DNA of 64,000 nucleotides from Algoriphagus chordae (GCF_003254055.1 NZ_QKZT01000001.1:248001-312000), one strand, 5' to 3'. Positions 48,017-57,574 are shown, numbered from the stretch's first letter. Notes: generated by a model from the sequence alone, not told the origin. Numbers and translations are program-made.

Positions 48017-48916
48017 TTAAGCAAATAAGTCAATCAGATTCTTTTTGAAATACTCAGCGCTGTCTTTTACACTTTGGATTGGATTCTGGGCAAAGTTTCC
48101 GCCTTGCTCTATGTAGTAATATTCCATTCCAGAGAGTGTAGCATCAGGGAGTATTTTGGTGTAATCTATAGAGCCATTTCCCATTTCGGTATAGTCCCTG
48201 CTGACTTTGTCCATGTCTTTGATGTGCCACATGACAAAGCGGCCAGGTTGCTCCAGAAATAGCTCATGTGCTGTACGTGGAGAGCTATGCGCTACCCAGT
48301 ACAAATCTATTTGGAGTTTGACTAATTCGGGGTCAGTGTTCTGCACGATAATGTCGTAGCCTATCTCTCCATCATGATCTATAAACTCAAAATCATGGTT
48401 GTGATAAGCAAAGCCCAAACCTGCTTTATTTACACGTTCTCCGATCAAATTTAGCTTGTCGGCCAAGATTTTAAACTTTTCTATACTGCGAGAATCAGGG
48501 TCAAGCCAGGGCCAGGTGATATATTTTTGTCCCAATGCATGAGCGCCTTCGATACTTTGGTCGGTATAGCGCAGAAGCTCATCTTCTGAGCCATTGAAAT
48601 ACTTGATAAAATCGTAATGACCAGATGTGCTTTCAAGGGAATTGTCCTCCAAAACCTGCTTGAAATCCGTCGCTGGCATGCCATAGAAACTTTGTGTAGC
48701 ACCATCATATCCATATGTTTCGGTGTCCTGATAGCCAAATCCAGCTATGGTTTTTAGCGCTTTTCTTGGATCTTCTGCCATAGGAACTCTAATGGTAAAA
48801 AGCTGAAGCCCCATTTTGTATTTCTTTGGCTTGAAGTTTTTGAAACTAGTAAGTCCAAAACTTGCAGCAGAAAGGGCAAGGCCAGTCTGTTTTATAAAAT
48901 CTCGACGGTTAAGCAT
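48017..48916 (-). CDS. Tat-exported sugar isomerase/epimerase-like TIM barrel
   Basis: A 299-residue protein of the xylose-isomerase-like TIM barrel family. The start MLNRRDFIKQTGLALSA is a Tat signal with the twin Arg. The barrel strands include KMGLQLFTIR, the AYHNHDFEF metal-site segment, KLQIDLYWVAHS and MWHIKDMD. Such exported proteins in glycan loci are often 3-keto-sugar or sugar-phosphate isomerases/epimerases of unknown substrate. It heads the minus-strand run isomerase-esterase-acetyltransferase. The upstream region also holds the porin remnant. Confidence 0.88.
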   Translation of the reverse strand: MLNRRDFIKQTGLALSAASFGLTSFKNFKPKKYKMGLQLFTIRVPMAEDPRKALKTIAGFGYQDTETYGYDGATQSFYGMPATDFKQVLEDNSLESTSGHYDFIKYFNGSEDELLRYTDQSIEGAHALGQKYITWPWLDPDSRSIEKFKILADKLNLIGERVNKAGLGFAYHNHDFEFIDHDGEIGYDIIVQNTDPELVKLQIDLYWVAHSSPRTAHELFLEQPGRFVMWHIKDMDKVSRDYTEMGNGSIDYTKILPDATLSGMEYYYIEQGGNFAQNPIQSVKDSAEYFKKNLIDLFA

Positions 48917-48974
48917 TGACTGAGTGTTGGATTAAAAATCAGCTTTCTTTGAGCTGTTGATTTTCTGAGCTGTC

Positions 48975-48989
48975 TAATATACTACTTGT
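48975..48989 (+). repeat. 15-base direct repeat, left copy
   Basis: TAATATACTACTTGT occurs here and again at 56186-56200, both in intergenic DNA and in the same orientation, either side of the susC-susD-sulfatase segment. Fifteen bases is short and AT-rich, so chance is possible. Confidence 0.35.
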
Positions 48990-49067
48990 AATTTCAAACC
49001 GCCTAACTCTAGATATTCAAGAGCAGAGAGGACAACAATTTGTCATTCGTATTTTGTCTAAAGTGGC

Positions 49068-49235
49068 TCAAAAATTCAACTGTGCCTGTATCCTCAAAAG
49101 GTTCCCTGCCTGATGATTATCCTGCAACTGAAAATCCTCATAGCGACGATTCGAAAAGGTGTACATCGCCACGTGTTCGAAGGCTTTACGGGGCTGCCAT
49201 GCCAGCCCAAGTTCCAGTTCTTTCACCGTGTAGCT
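49068..49235 (-). pseudogene. 3' remnant of an outer-membrane porin gene
   Basis: On the minus strand, a frame ending at TGA (49070-49068) encodes 55 residues, starting SYTVKELELGLAWQP, continuing YTFSNRRYEDFQ and ending in LLRIQAQLNF. Alternating strands with a final Phe is the classic end of an outer-membrane barrel. The wording resembles the phosphate-selective porin (OprP/OprO-type) C-terminus. Upstream the frame remains open only to 49319 and carries no barrel-like sequence there, and no start codon or signal peptide is attached. The rest of the gene has been lost, probably by the insertion or rearrangement that brought in the susC segment. Confidence 0.65.
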
Positions 49236-49635
49236 TCGATTAGCAAAATTTTCATTGTCACAAAAATAACGGACAATTCTGGAAAGAATTGGGAATGCAA
49301 AAATTATAAGGATGGTGGTTTATAGATGAATGCATATGATTTAGCCCACTTGATAAATACTCTTGGGGGTGATTTATAAATCCCTTTGGACTAGAAATAT
49401 ACAACTGAATCTGTAAAACTTTTATTGGCGAATGCTATGAATCCTGGTGAAAAAGATTAATAAATCGTTAATAATCAATATATTGTATATAGTATAGGTC
49501 AATAGCCCAAATTTTACAACCGGCCATAGGCCCTATTTACCACCTATAACAGGATAGTCTGCCTGATATAATCGCTCTGGTTAAGTTCAACTGAAAACTT
49601 CAACTTCTTAAAAATTTTAAACTAACCCACTTTAT

Positions 49636-52600
49636 ATGATGAAAATTATACTTAAAGGGCTAGCGTGTAAATCTAAGATCTTAGTACTTGTACTAGGTTT
49701 TCTTTCATTCTCGGCCTATTCCAACACGCTTGGCAATACTACACTTCTTGAGGCCAGCCCGACAATAAAGAAGAACTTGAGTTCTTCTACTGATGTCGAG
49801 GTAACGATTAAAGGTAAAATAGTAGATGCGGAGGGTTATGCACTCCCTGGCGCAACTATTACTGTACAGGGCACCACGAGAGGAACTGTATCAGATGGAG
49901 ATGGTAATTACACCATTACAGTGGAAGAAGGAGCTATCTTGCAATTTTCCTTTATAGGTTATGCGACCCAAACAGTAGAGGTTGGAAACTCTAGTGAGAT
50001 TAATATCACTATGAGTGAAGATGCTCAATCACTCTCTGAGGTAGTGGTAGTGGGTTATGGTACTCAAAAAGCGACCAATTTAACTGGAGCAGTAGATGTG
50101 GTAGATGGTAAAATGATAGAAAGCAGGCCATCTCCAACTGTTTCTCAGCTACTTCAAGGTACCTCTCCTGGCCTTACTTTCAGTGTAGGTAATAACGGTT
50201 TCCAACCTGGAGCAAACCTTGGAGTTCAAATCCGTGGAATGGGATCACTGAATGGTGGAGGGGAACCCTATATTATCATTGATGGGATTCCAGGTGATAT
50301 GAATCGCCTAAACCCTGATGATATTGAATCTATTTCCATTTTAAAAGATGCTGCTGCCTCTGCAATTTACGGAGCTAGAGCACCATATGGGGTAATTGTG
50401 ATCACCACCAAATCTGGAAAAAATCAAAAGTTGAGAGTTAGCTATTCTGGAAATGTATCCATACCAACTCCACAAAATCTTCCAAGTATGGTGAACTCAT
50501 TGACATTTGCGAAAGCAATTAATGAAGCAGGCGTAGCAGGAGCTGGTGGTAGATTTTTTAGAGATGAGATCGTAGAAAACATCATTGCTTACCAAGCTGG
50601 AGACTTTGATTTCCTAAGAAGTCGACCAAATTTTCCACAGGATGCTACTTATTTTGAAACAACACCTAACCTTAACAGTCAGAACCAATGGGGTTTTAAC
50701 CAATTTGGTAATGCTAACAGGGATTGGTTTGATGAGTATTATGGAACGGGATTTATCCAAAAGCATGATTTAACACTTTCTGGAGGAAATGATAAAACGG
50801 CCTATTACTTTTCTGCTGGGCTATATGGCCAAGACGGGGTATTAAACTACGGTACTGATACCTTTAATAGATATAATGTGATGGGTAAAATCACTACCTC
50901 AATTACTGAAAACTGGGATTTCACCTATCAGCCACGCTTCTCTAAGCAAATCCGGGAATTGCCTAATATGGATCGCCAAGGTTCTTATGATCTAATATTT
51001 CATCAAATTGCTCGTACCATGCCTACCAATGCCATGTATGACGGATTTGGAAATATTATGATTCAATCTAAAATCCCATGGGTAAATGATGCTGGAACAG
51101 ATCGTACGGAGACTACCGAAAACTGGCAAAATTTTTCTACTGATTTCCGACCAATAGAAGGATTAACTGTTCATGGTGATTTTGCTTTTAGAAACGTAGA
51201 TCAATTCTACCAAAGCAAGGAACTAACTGTTTACGATCACTTGGTAGATAAAACCTTAACTCCAAGTGGAAATACTGTACCTAGTAACTATCGATCTACA
51301 CATTATAGTAATATATACTGGACAACCAATGTGTTCTCATCCTATGAGTTTAAAGTTGGGGAAAACCACAATTTTAAAATCTTAGCAGGTACACAATTCG
51401 AAAGAACCAAACTAAGAAACCTGAGCGGATTTCGAACAAATATATTGGTGCAAGACGTGCCTTCTTTAAATACATCTGATGGAGAGATCCAGATGGATGA
51501 AGGTCTTCTAACTTATAGTACACAAGGTTATTTCGGCAGATTCAATTATAACTTCAAGGAAAAGTACTTGCTTGAGGCAAATGCCCGCTACGATGGTACA
51601 TCAAGGTTTAAAGAAGGCAGCAAATGGGGTTTTTTCCCTTCTTTCTCGGTAGGATGGAACCTTGACAAAGAGAACTTCTGGGAGTCTATCCAACCAGTTG
51701 TCAATAAATTGAAGATCCGTGGTTCTTGGGGTGAGTTAGGAAACCAAAACGTGAATCCTTATCTCGATCTTTTACTAATTCCACTTTCTGGCAATGCTGT
51801 AAACTGGATTTTCGAACAAGGAGGAAGCAGACCGGTAGGCTATGCTGGAACCCCATCCTTGGTAAGTAATAATTTGACCTGGGAAACAGCACGCACACTT
51901 GACATAGGAGCGGATATGTCCTTCCTAAACGATAGATTAAAAGTAGTGTTCGACTGGTTCGAAAGAACTACCTATGATATGATTGGTCCTGTGGCACCTG
52001 CGCCGGGAGTACTTGGTTCTAGTGTACCACAAACTAATAATGCCACCTTACGATCTAGAGGATGGGAGACTTCTATCAATTATGGACATACGACAAATAG
52101 CGGTTTCACTTACAACGTAGGTTTCAACCTCTACGACAGTAAAGCGGTTGTAACTAAATATTCAAATCCAGAGGGAGTTCTTTCCAATTGGTATGAAGGA
52201 CGTGAACAAGGTGAGATTTGGGGGTATTCGGCAAACTCTCTATACCAAACACAAGAAGAAATAGACACTTACACCTCTCAGGTTGATTTAACAGACCTGA
52301 CTGGTTTGGCATGGAATACTGGTGATGTAAAATACCTCGATACCAACGGAGACGGCAAGGTGGATAATGGAGCAAACACGCTGGATGATCATGGTGATCT
52401 TCAGATTATCGGAAATAGTACTCCTAGCTTTCAGTTTGGTTTGAACTTGAGTGCTGCATATAAGGGATTCGACTTGTCTATGCTAATAAGAGGAGTAGGT
52501 AGAAGAGACCTTTGGTTTGGTTCTGGTGAAAATATGTTCTGGGGTTTTAGAACTGGTAACCAAACTACTCTTACTGAAGATCATTTAGATTATTTCAGAG

Positions 52601-52968
52601 ATCAAGTAGGAGATGCCTATACGGGTATCACTGAAGGCGAGGCTAACTTCAACACTGGAGCTTATTTCCCGCGTCCTTATATCAATAATGCTCAAAATAA
52701 TAAGAATAGAATTGCCAGTACAAGATACCTACAAAGTGGCGCATATATGAGAATTCAAAATGTTCAATTAGGTTATACCTTCCCTAGACCGCTGCTTGAT
52801 AAAATGAAAATTAGTAACCTCAGAGTCTATTTCTCAGGAGAGAATCTACTTACATTATCTAGCCTTCCTAAGGGAATAGATCCTGTCGCAGTAGGTGGGA
52901 GCTATGGTGTCGGCAAAACCTATGGTGCTGACCGTATATTTTCTTTCGGTTTAAAAATCACCAATTAA
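49636..52968 (+). CDS. SusC/RagA-type TonB-linked outer membrane protein
   Basis: A 1110-residue glycan importer. A signal peptide (about 1-29) is followed by the CarboxypepD_reg-like domain (about 55-135, VTIKGKIVDAEGYALPGATI), the SusC signature SEVVVVGYGTQ with the plug domain (about 150-270, including SPGLTFSVGNNG and YIIIDGIPG), and a 22-strand-type barrel to the C-terminus. It forms the channel closed by the SusD lid encoded 16 bases downstream. ATG at 49639 is an equally good start. Ligand specificity is inferred only from the neighbours: sulfatase and GH43 suggest a sulfated or pentose-containing glycan. Confidence 0.96.
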   Translation: MMKIILKGLACKSKILVLVLGFLSFSAYSNTLGNTTLLEASPTIKKNLSSSTDVEVTIKGKIVDAEGYALPGATITVQGTTRGTVSDGDGNYTITVEEGAILQFSFIGYATQTVEVGNSSEINITMSEDAQSLSEVVVVGYGTQKATNLTGAVDVVDGKMIESRPSPTVSQLLQGTSPGLTFSVGNNGFQPGANLGVQIRGMGSLNGGGEPYIIIDGIPGDMNRLNPDDIESISILKDAAASAIYGARAPYGVIVITTKSGKNQKLRVSYSGNVSIPTPQNLPSMVNSLTFAKAINEAGVAGAGGRFFRDEIVENIIAYQAGDFDFLRSRPNFPQDATYFETTPNLNSQNQWGFNQFGNANRDWFDEYYGTGFIQKHDLTLSGGNDKTAYYFSAGLYGQDGVLNYGTDTFNRYNVMGKITTSITENWDFTYQPRFSKQIRELPNMDRQGSYDLIFHQIARTMPTNAMYDGFGNIMIQSKIPWVNDAGTDRTETTENWQNFSTDFRPIEGLTVHGDFAFRNVDQFYQSKELTVYDHLVDKTLTPSGNTVPSNYRSTHYSNIYWTTNVFSSYEFKVGENHNFKILAGTQFERTKLRNLSGFRTNILVQDVPSLNTSDGEIQMDEGLLTYSTQGYFGRFNYNFKEKYLLEANARYDGTSRFKEGSKWGFFPSFSVGWNLDKENFWESIQPVVNKLKIRGSWGELGNQNVNPYLDLLLIPLSGNAVNWIFEQGGSRPVGYAGTPSLVSNNLTWETARTLDIGADMSFLNDRLKVVFDWFERTTYDMIGPVAPAPGVLGSSVPQTNNATLRSRGWETSINYGHTTNSGFTYNVGFNLYDSKAVVTKYSNPEGVLSNWYEGREQGEIWGYSANSLYQTQEEIDTYTSQVDLTDLTGLAWNTGDVKYLDTNGDGKVDNGANTLDDHGDLQIIGNSTPSFQFGLNLSAAYKGFDLSMLIRGVGRRDLWFGSGENMFWGFRTGNQTTLTEDHLDYFRDQVGDAYTGITEGEANFNTGAYFPRPYINNAQNNKNRIASTRYLQSGAYMRIQNVQLGYTFPRPLLDKMKISNLRVYFSGENLLTLSSLPKGIDPVAVGGSYGVGKTYGADRIFSFGLKITN

Positions 52969-52984
52969 TCAAACCACTACAAAA

Positions 52985-54700
52985 ATGAAAAAGTTACTAT
53001 ATATACTTACAATAAGCACACTACTCTTTGGTACAATGGCTTGTGATGAGTTCATTGAAAATCCGCCTGAAGATCAGATTTCAGTTAATGACTACTTTAA
53101 GACTAGTAATGATATTGAAAATTACGTCAAGAAGTACTACGCTAATTTTCCCAGTCATGGGAGTGCTAATCTTCCTTTGTCTGAAAATAATTCCGACAAC
53201 TTAATTGTTGCAATTCCAAATGCTGTAATTAATGGTACTCGCGCACCCAGAAATGGACAGTGGACAAATGAATGGTCGAATCTAAGAAGTATCAATATTC
53301 TGTTTGATAACCTAGATAATGTCCAAGCAGATATCAGTTCATATGGGCAATTCTTAGGAGAAGCTCATTTCTTCAGAGCTTGGTTTTACTATGATTTGTA
53401 CAAGGACTATGGAGATCTTCCAATCTATGACCATCAGCTCTTCCCTGGGGACGAGGCTTTGCTTGATCCTCGTGCTCCTCGCACGGATGTAGCAGATTTC
53501 ATTATCTCTGAATTGGACAAAGCGTTCCAGTACCTCGGAACAAGAGAAGCAGTGGGTAACACGAGACTTAATAAGGAAACAGCCCTTGCATTCAAAGCCC
53601 AAGTAGCATTATATGAAGGCAGCTGGCAGAAATACCATGCAGGCACCGAATTCGCTACAAGTGGTGCAAATCCAGACAAATATTTTCTTCAAGTAGTAGA
53701 AGCTTCGGAAGAATTAATGAACGGGAATTATACAGTGGGACTGATGAATACTGGTAATCCTAATGCAGATTACTACAACCTTTTCGGGCTGGATAATATG
53801 TCAAATGTCAATGAAGTCCTTTTCTATAAAATAGCTAGTACTGCAGAGCAATTAGGACATGAATTACAGTTTTATACTACACGTAGAACGAGAGATATGT
53901 CTCTTACTTGGTCACTGGTTACTTCCTACCTCGGGAAAGATGGAAAACCTTACGATTACTTAGGGCTTGCACAATCAACAAAGGGGAATGCATTTTTGAC
54001 CCAAGTTGCAGCGGATGTTGATCCTAGGTTTCATGCTACAGTATGGGTACCTGGAGATTTGCGTGTAGGTAGTTCTGGACAATTATTTGATAAGCCATTC
54101 CTTGATGGAGGATCTGAGGAACTCAGTGCTACTGGATTTCAGGTGAAGAAATATTCCAATCCATATTCCTCAGGTGCTGGTGCTGATTTTGGGGGATATA
54201 GCCAAACAGGTAGAATATACTTTAGATATGCGGAGGTGCTTCTAAATTATGCTGAGGCTAAGTATGAACTGAATCAAGAAATAGCATTCTCAGAATTAAA
54301 CATGATCAGAAGCCGAGTTGGAATGCCAGATTTTGAAGTGATTCCTCAAGAACAATATGGCGATCAATTGTTGGACTATGGATATGCTATAGATGATGCA
54401 CTTTATGCAATTAGGAATGAACGTCGAGTAGAGCTTGCTCTCGAAGGACAGCGCATAGATGACTATAGAAGATGGGCTGCAGAGGGATTATTTGTAGGCC
54501 AAAGACCGCTTGGATATCCGTTTGAGCAATCAGAATTCCCAACCCTAGAGGTTAAGGTGAATGAAGATGGTTTGGTAGATTATTTCCAAACCGAAATTCC
54601 TAGTGGGTACGGTTTCAAGGCAAATCGAGATTATCTAATCTCAATTCCCAACGATGAGCTTACGCTCAATCCAAACCTAACACAAAATCCAAACTGGTAA
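52985..54700 (+). CDS. SusD/RagB-type surface glycan-binding lipoprotein
   Basis: A 571-residue lipoprotein; the lipobox is TMAC (Cys20), followed by the acidic DEFIENPPEDQ start common to SusD proteins. TPR-like helices are in ALAFKAQVALYEGSW and the C-terminal SusD domain carries the family motifs YAEVLLNYAEAKYEL and NERRVELALEGQRIDDYRRW. It binds glycans at the cell surface and caps the SusC channel. It directly follows susC, and a strong terminator follows it. Confidence 0.96.
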   Translation: MKKLLYILTISTLLFGTMACDEFIENPPEDQISVNDYFKTSNDIENYVKKYYANFPSHGSANLPLSENNSDNLIVAIPNAVINGTRAPRNGQWTNEWSNLRSINILFDNLDNVQADISSYGQFLGEAHFFRAWFYYDLYKDYGDLPIYDHQLFPGDEALLDPRAPRTDVADFIISELDKAFQYLGTREAVGNTRLNKETALAFKAQVALYEGSWQKYHAGTEFATSGANPDKYFLQVVEASEELMNGNYTVGLMNTGNPNADYYNLFGLDNMSNVNEVLFYKIASTAEQLGHELQFYTTRRTRDMSLTWSLVTSYLGKDGKPYDYLGLAQSTKGNAFLTQVAADVDPRFHATVWVPGDLRVGSSGQLFDKPFLDGGSEELSATGFQVKKYSNPYSSGAGADFGGYSQTGRIYFRYAEVLLNYAEAKYELNQEIAFSELNMIRSRVGMPDFEVIPQEQYGDQLLDYGYAIDDALYAIRNERRVELALEGQRIDDYRRWAAEGLFVGQRPLGYPFEQSEFPTLEVKVNEDGLVDYFQTEIPSGYGFKANRDYLISIPNDELTLNPNLTQNPNW

Positions 54701-54704
54701 TTTG

Positions 54705-54742
54705 ATAAAAGGAGAAGCTAATTGCTTCTCCTTTTATATTTT
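54705..54742 (+). terminator. Intrinsic terminator between susD and sulfatase
   Basis: A 14-bp perfect stem (54705-54718 with 54724-54737) around TAATT, with the GC-rich core GGAGAAGC/GCTTCTCC, followed by an A/T-rich tail with TTTTT at 54739-54743. It should stop most susCD transcripts before the sulfatase gene, or act as an attenuator that sets a lower sulfatase level. Confidence 0.88.
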
Positions 54743-54766
54743 TAATCCTCCACAAGTAATACCAAA

Positions 54767-56074
54767 ATGAAAACTTGTTCATTTCTTATTCTCAGCTGCT
54801 TTTGTCTTGCATTCCAAGCAATGGCTCAAGGGAGCGAGCATTCATCTCCCAATATTATCCTCATTATGGCTGATGATCTCGGCTATGAAACATTGGGTAT
54901 TAACGGATCTGATGATTATCAAACTCCGAATCTTGACAAGCTTGCGAAGGAGGGGATGAATTTCACCCAAACGTATTCCATGCCACTTTGCACTCCTTCG
55001 AGGGTACAAATCATGACAGGTAAGTACAATTTTAGGAATTATATAGGGTTCGGATTATTAAAGCCAGGGGAGCTTACTTTCGCTGATTATTTGAAAAAAT
55101 CAGGGTATAAAACCTTCATTGCTGGAAAATGGCAATTGTATGGGAATTCTAAGCAGCATGAGTTGGCAGGAGGGAAAATAGGAACGGAACCTACAGACGC
55201 AGGCTTTGATGAATATTTTCTATGGCAAATCAAACAGTTGGGAAGCAGGTACAAAGATCCGCTGATTAGCTCTAATTCAGGTACCCAAACCTATGAAGGA
55301 AAATTTGGTCCAGATCTCTTTACAGAGCAGATTAATCTGTTTATGGAGAACAATAAAAATGAGCCGTTCTTTATTTATTATCCTATGGTGATCACTCATG
55401 ATCCTTTTGTGCCCACTCCATCTAATCCGGGTTTTGCAGATTTTGATGCCAAATCAAAGACCAATGACCCGATTTACTTTACCGAAATGGTTAAGTACAT
55501 GGACAAACTGATAGGATCCATCGTAGACAAAACCAATGAACTTGGCATCCGTGAGAACACCTTGATACTTTTCGTCGGGGATAATGGTACCGATAGAAAA
55601 GTGACTAGTTCTCAACTTGGTGAATCCATTAAAGGAGATAAAGGTCATACTACTTCTGCTGGAACACATGTGCCATTTATTGCAAACTGGAAAGGAATAA
55701 TTGAGCCGGGAAGCAAGAATGAAAGCCTGATTGATTTCACTGATTTTCTTCCCACTCTCCTTGAAGTTGCTCATTTCAAGAATCCTGAACTAGTGCCTAC
55801 AGATGGCCTGAGTTTTTATCCTCAGTTAGTTGGGGATAATGCCAATAGACGTGAATGGATATACTGCTATTACGCACCTAATTGGGGACAATTTGAAAAT
55901 AGCACTTACGTACAGGATACGGAATTGAAGCTCTATGGAGATGGTAGAATTTATTCACTTTTGGAAGATCCTTTGGAGCAAAATCCACTTGGCAAAAATG
56001 ATCTTTCCGAAAAAGACAAACTGAAAATCTCAACTTTTGAATCTGTGCTTGAAGGATATGAAAAAGCAAATTAA
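54767..56074 (+). CDS. Secreted sulfatase
   Basis: A 435-residue sulfatase with signal peptide (ends AMAQ). Metal ligands are in IILIMADDLGYE. The formylglycine site is Cys75 in LCTPSRVQIMTGKYN, the canonical CxPSR. FIAGKWQLYG and LFVGDNGTDRKVTSS carry the later active-site residues. It is shorter than the 508-residue sulfatase at 41986 and differs in sequence, so the two likely have different substrates. It follows susCD by 66 bases with a terminator in between. It probably desulfates the glycan imported by SusC/D, at the surface or in the periplasm. Confidence 0.93.
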   Translation: MKTCSFLILSCFCLAFQAMAQGSEHSSPNIILIMADDLGYETLGINGSDDYQTPNLDKLAKEGMNFTQTYSMPLCTPSRVQIMTGKYNFRNYIGFGLLKPGELTFADYLKKSGYKTFIAGKWQLYGNSKQHELAGGKIGTEPTDAGFDEYFLWQIKQLGSRYKDPLISSNSGTQTYEGKFGPDLFTEQINLFMENNKNEPFFIYYPMVITHDPFVPTPSNPGFADFDAKSKTNDPIYFTEMVKYMDKLIGSIVDKTNELGIRENTLILFVGDNGTDRKVTSSQLGESIKGDKGHTTSAGTHVPFIANWKGIIEPGSKNESLIDFTDFLPTLLEVAHFKNPELVPTDGLSFYPQLVGDNANRREWIYCYYAPNWGQFENSTYVQDTELKLYGDGRIYSLLEDPLEQNPLGKNDLSEKDKLKISTFESVLEGYEKAN

Positions 56075-56185
56075 TCAGCTAAGGACTATTTTTTGAGTTT
56101 GGGTAAATGCAACCAATAGGGTTTTTATTATGGCTAATGTTGGCCAATAGAGCAAAAACTAGGCAAAATTGAATCTGTGAGGGAT

Positions 56186-56200
56186 TAATATACTACTTGT
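56186..56200 (+). repeat. 15-base direct repeat, right copy
   Basis: Second copy of TAATATACTACTTGT (see 48975-48989), located between the sulfatase and the Fic gene. No similarity continues on either side. Confidence 0.35.
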
Positions 56201-56288
56201 CAAGAAAGACTTAGCTATCTAAAATGATCATTGAAAGTTCGAATAGAAAATTTTCGGTTTTCTGATAATCAGTTAGCCAGAAGCTGGA

Positions 56289-57404
56289 TTATTGCTTATT
56301 GAATTCCAGTTCATAACTCACACTTCTTCCCCCGCCCTGCGGCAAAAAGATGCCTAATTCCACCAAAGCCTGTAAGTCCCGGGTGGCTGTCGCCTTTGAG
56401 GCTTTGCTGATCGCCATGTATTTCTTTGCAGTCATTCCTCCTTCAAAACCCGCTGGTCCTTCAGCCAGCATTCGATTGATAGCTTTGGTCTGGCGTTCAT
56501 TTAATAATTCCTTAAATCGATCAAAGAATTTGACTTTTTGGAGCGTGAAATTGACCAATTGCTCGGCATTCAGCTGTGCATGAAAGACGGTTTCGGCAAA
56601 ATAATCCAACCAATCAGAGATTTCGTTGGAGCTTTGTCCACTTTTCAAAGCCTTGTAATACTCATTCTTTTTCTCTTCTATGACACTGGAAAGACTAATC
56701 AATGTGGCATGTCCCAGTCCTTGATGCAACGATTTTTCCGCCAAAGCACGGCCAATTCGCCCATTCCCATCCTCGAATGGGTGAATAGATTCAAAGTATA
56801 AATGCGTAATAGCAGATCGTATCAGGGGATTATTTATAGGTTCAGCCTTGTTTGGAGCAGTTTTGTTAAACCAAGAGATAAAGGCTTCCATTTCCTTCGG
56901 AACCTTGGCCGACGGCGGTGCTTCGAAATGCACGACTTCTTTCCCAATAGCTCCCGAAACCACCTGCATAGGCGAAGAATCAGTCCGCCACTGGCCAGCT
57001 CGTACATAGCGATTGCCTTCCATGAGCAACTCATGCCATTTGAAAAGCATCTCTTCTGTCAATTCTTGAGCAAATTCCGAACGTACCTTGATCATAAGCT
57101 TGGCAATACCTTTTGCCCGCGGATCCTTTACAAGTAAGGGTTGCTCTTCGTGTATTCCAAGATTCTTTTTGATAGAAGACTTTACGTCTGCTCGACTGAG
57201 AAATTCACCTTCGATCTCTGAAGTTTTTATTGCTTCCACCACCATCATTTCCATTAGCAGTTCAGTCTGATTTCTCTCTGCCAGACCAGTGAGTACACCA
57301 GACATTTGCCTGGATTTCATGAGGAAATCAAGCAGTATTTTCCCAGATTTACCTTCCTTGTAAGTAAATGTTGGCCAATCCGACTGTTCCCAATTATAAC
57401 TCAT
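56289..57404 (-). CDS. Fic-domain AMP-transferase with C-terminal winged helix
   Basis: A 371-residue protein of the Fic_N-Fic-wHTH architecture. The N-terminal region carries the self-inhibitory motif TSEIEG (61-66). The Fic core has the complete active loop HPFEDGNGRIGR (208-219), so it should transfer AMP (or a related nucleotide) to a target hydroxyl. The last 75 residues form a winged helix (MTAKKYMAISKASKATATRDLQ...), usually DNA-binding. The gene has four matching half-sites around and above its start codon, consistent with autoregulation. No separate antitoxin gene is present; inhibition is built in. The target is unknown. Confidence 0.93.
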   Translation of the reverse strand: MSYNWEQSDWPTFTYKEGKSGKILLDFLMKSRQMSGVLTGLAERNQTELLMEMMVVEAIKTSEIEGEFLSRADVKSSIKKNLGIHEEQPLLVKDPRAKGIAKLMIKVRSEFAQELTEEMLFKWHELLMEGNRYVRAGQWRTDSSPMQVVSGAIGKEVVHFEAPPSAKVPKEMEAFISWFNKTAPNKAEPINNPLIRSAITHLYFESIHPFEDGNGRIGRALAEKSLHQGLGHATLISLSSVIEEKKNEYYKALKSGQSSNEISDWLDYFAETVFHAQLNAEQLVNFTLQKVKFFDRFKELLNERQTKAINRMLAEGPAGFEGGMTAKKYMAISKASKATATRDLQALVELGIFLPQGGGRSVSYELEFNKQ

Positions 57405-57479
57405 GAGCCGAATATACAGCTTATTCGGCTCATAATTCTAATGATTTTGAGCCGATTAGATGTTCTATTCGGCTCAAAA
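57403..57479 (-). promoter_or_regulatory. Four operator-like half-sites at the Fic gene start
   Basis: Two inverted repeats: ATGAGCCGAAT (57403-57413) with ATTCGGCTCAT (57423-57433), and TTTTGAGCCGA (57445-57455) with TCGGCTCAAAA (57469-57479). The shared core is TGAGCCGAAT or its complement, four times in 77 bases, with centre-to-centre distances of 19, 25 and 19. The first half-site covers the Fic ATG. This is a strong candidate for binding by a dimeric regulator, most simply the winged helix of Fic itself. Confidence 0.75.
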
Positions 57480-57574
57480 GTGTAAAATCAATCTATTTTA
57501 TCGCTTTTACACCAAGCGCATTCTCATTTGAATCAAGCTGCTTAAATTTCCTATTCATTTGAAAATCCCAACTT

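Larger units (their letters stand above)
48917..49635. other. Long intergenic region upstream of susC
   Basis: About 720 bases between the divergent isomerase-like gene and susC. It holds the decayed end of a porin gene (49068-49235, listed separately), a 15-base direct repeat copy at 48975-48989, and an AT-rich stretch from about 49320 to 49560 that should contain the susC promoter. No exact TAnnTTTG element was found. Short open frames on the plus strand are shadows of the porin remnant. Confidence 0.6.

Noticed and set aside
49040..49325. Two overlapping plus-strand open frames upstream of susC
   Set aside because: Composition without signal or motif; the opposite strand of the same stretch encodes the porin remnant, which explains the open frames.
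56289..57404. Fic gene as toxin of a two-gene toxin-antitoxin pair
   Set aside because: No small antitoxin gene on either side; the inhibitory motif is inside the protein, so this is the self-inhibited class.
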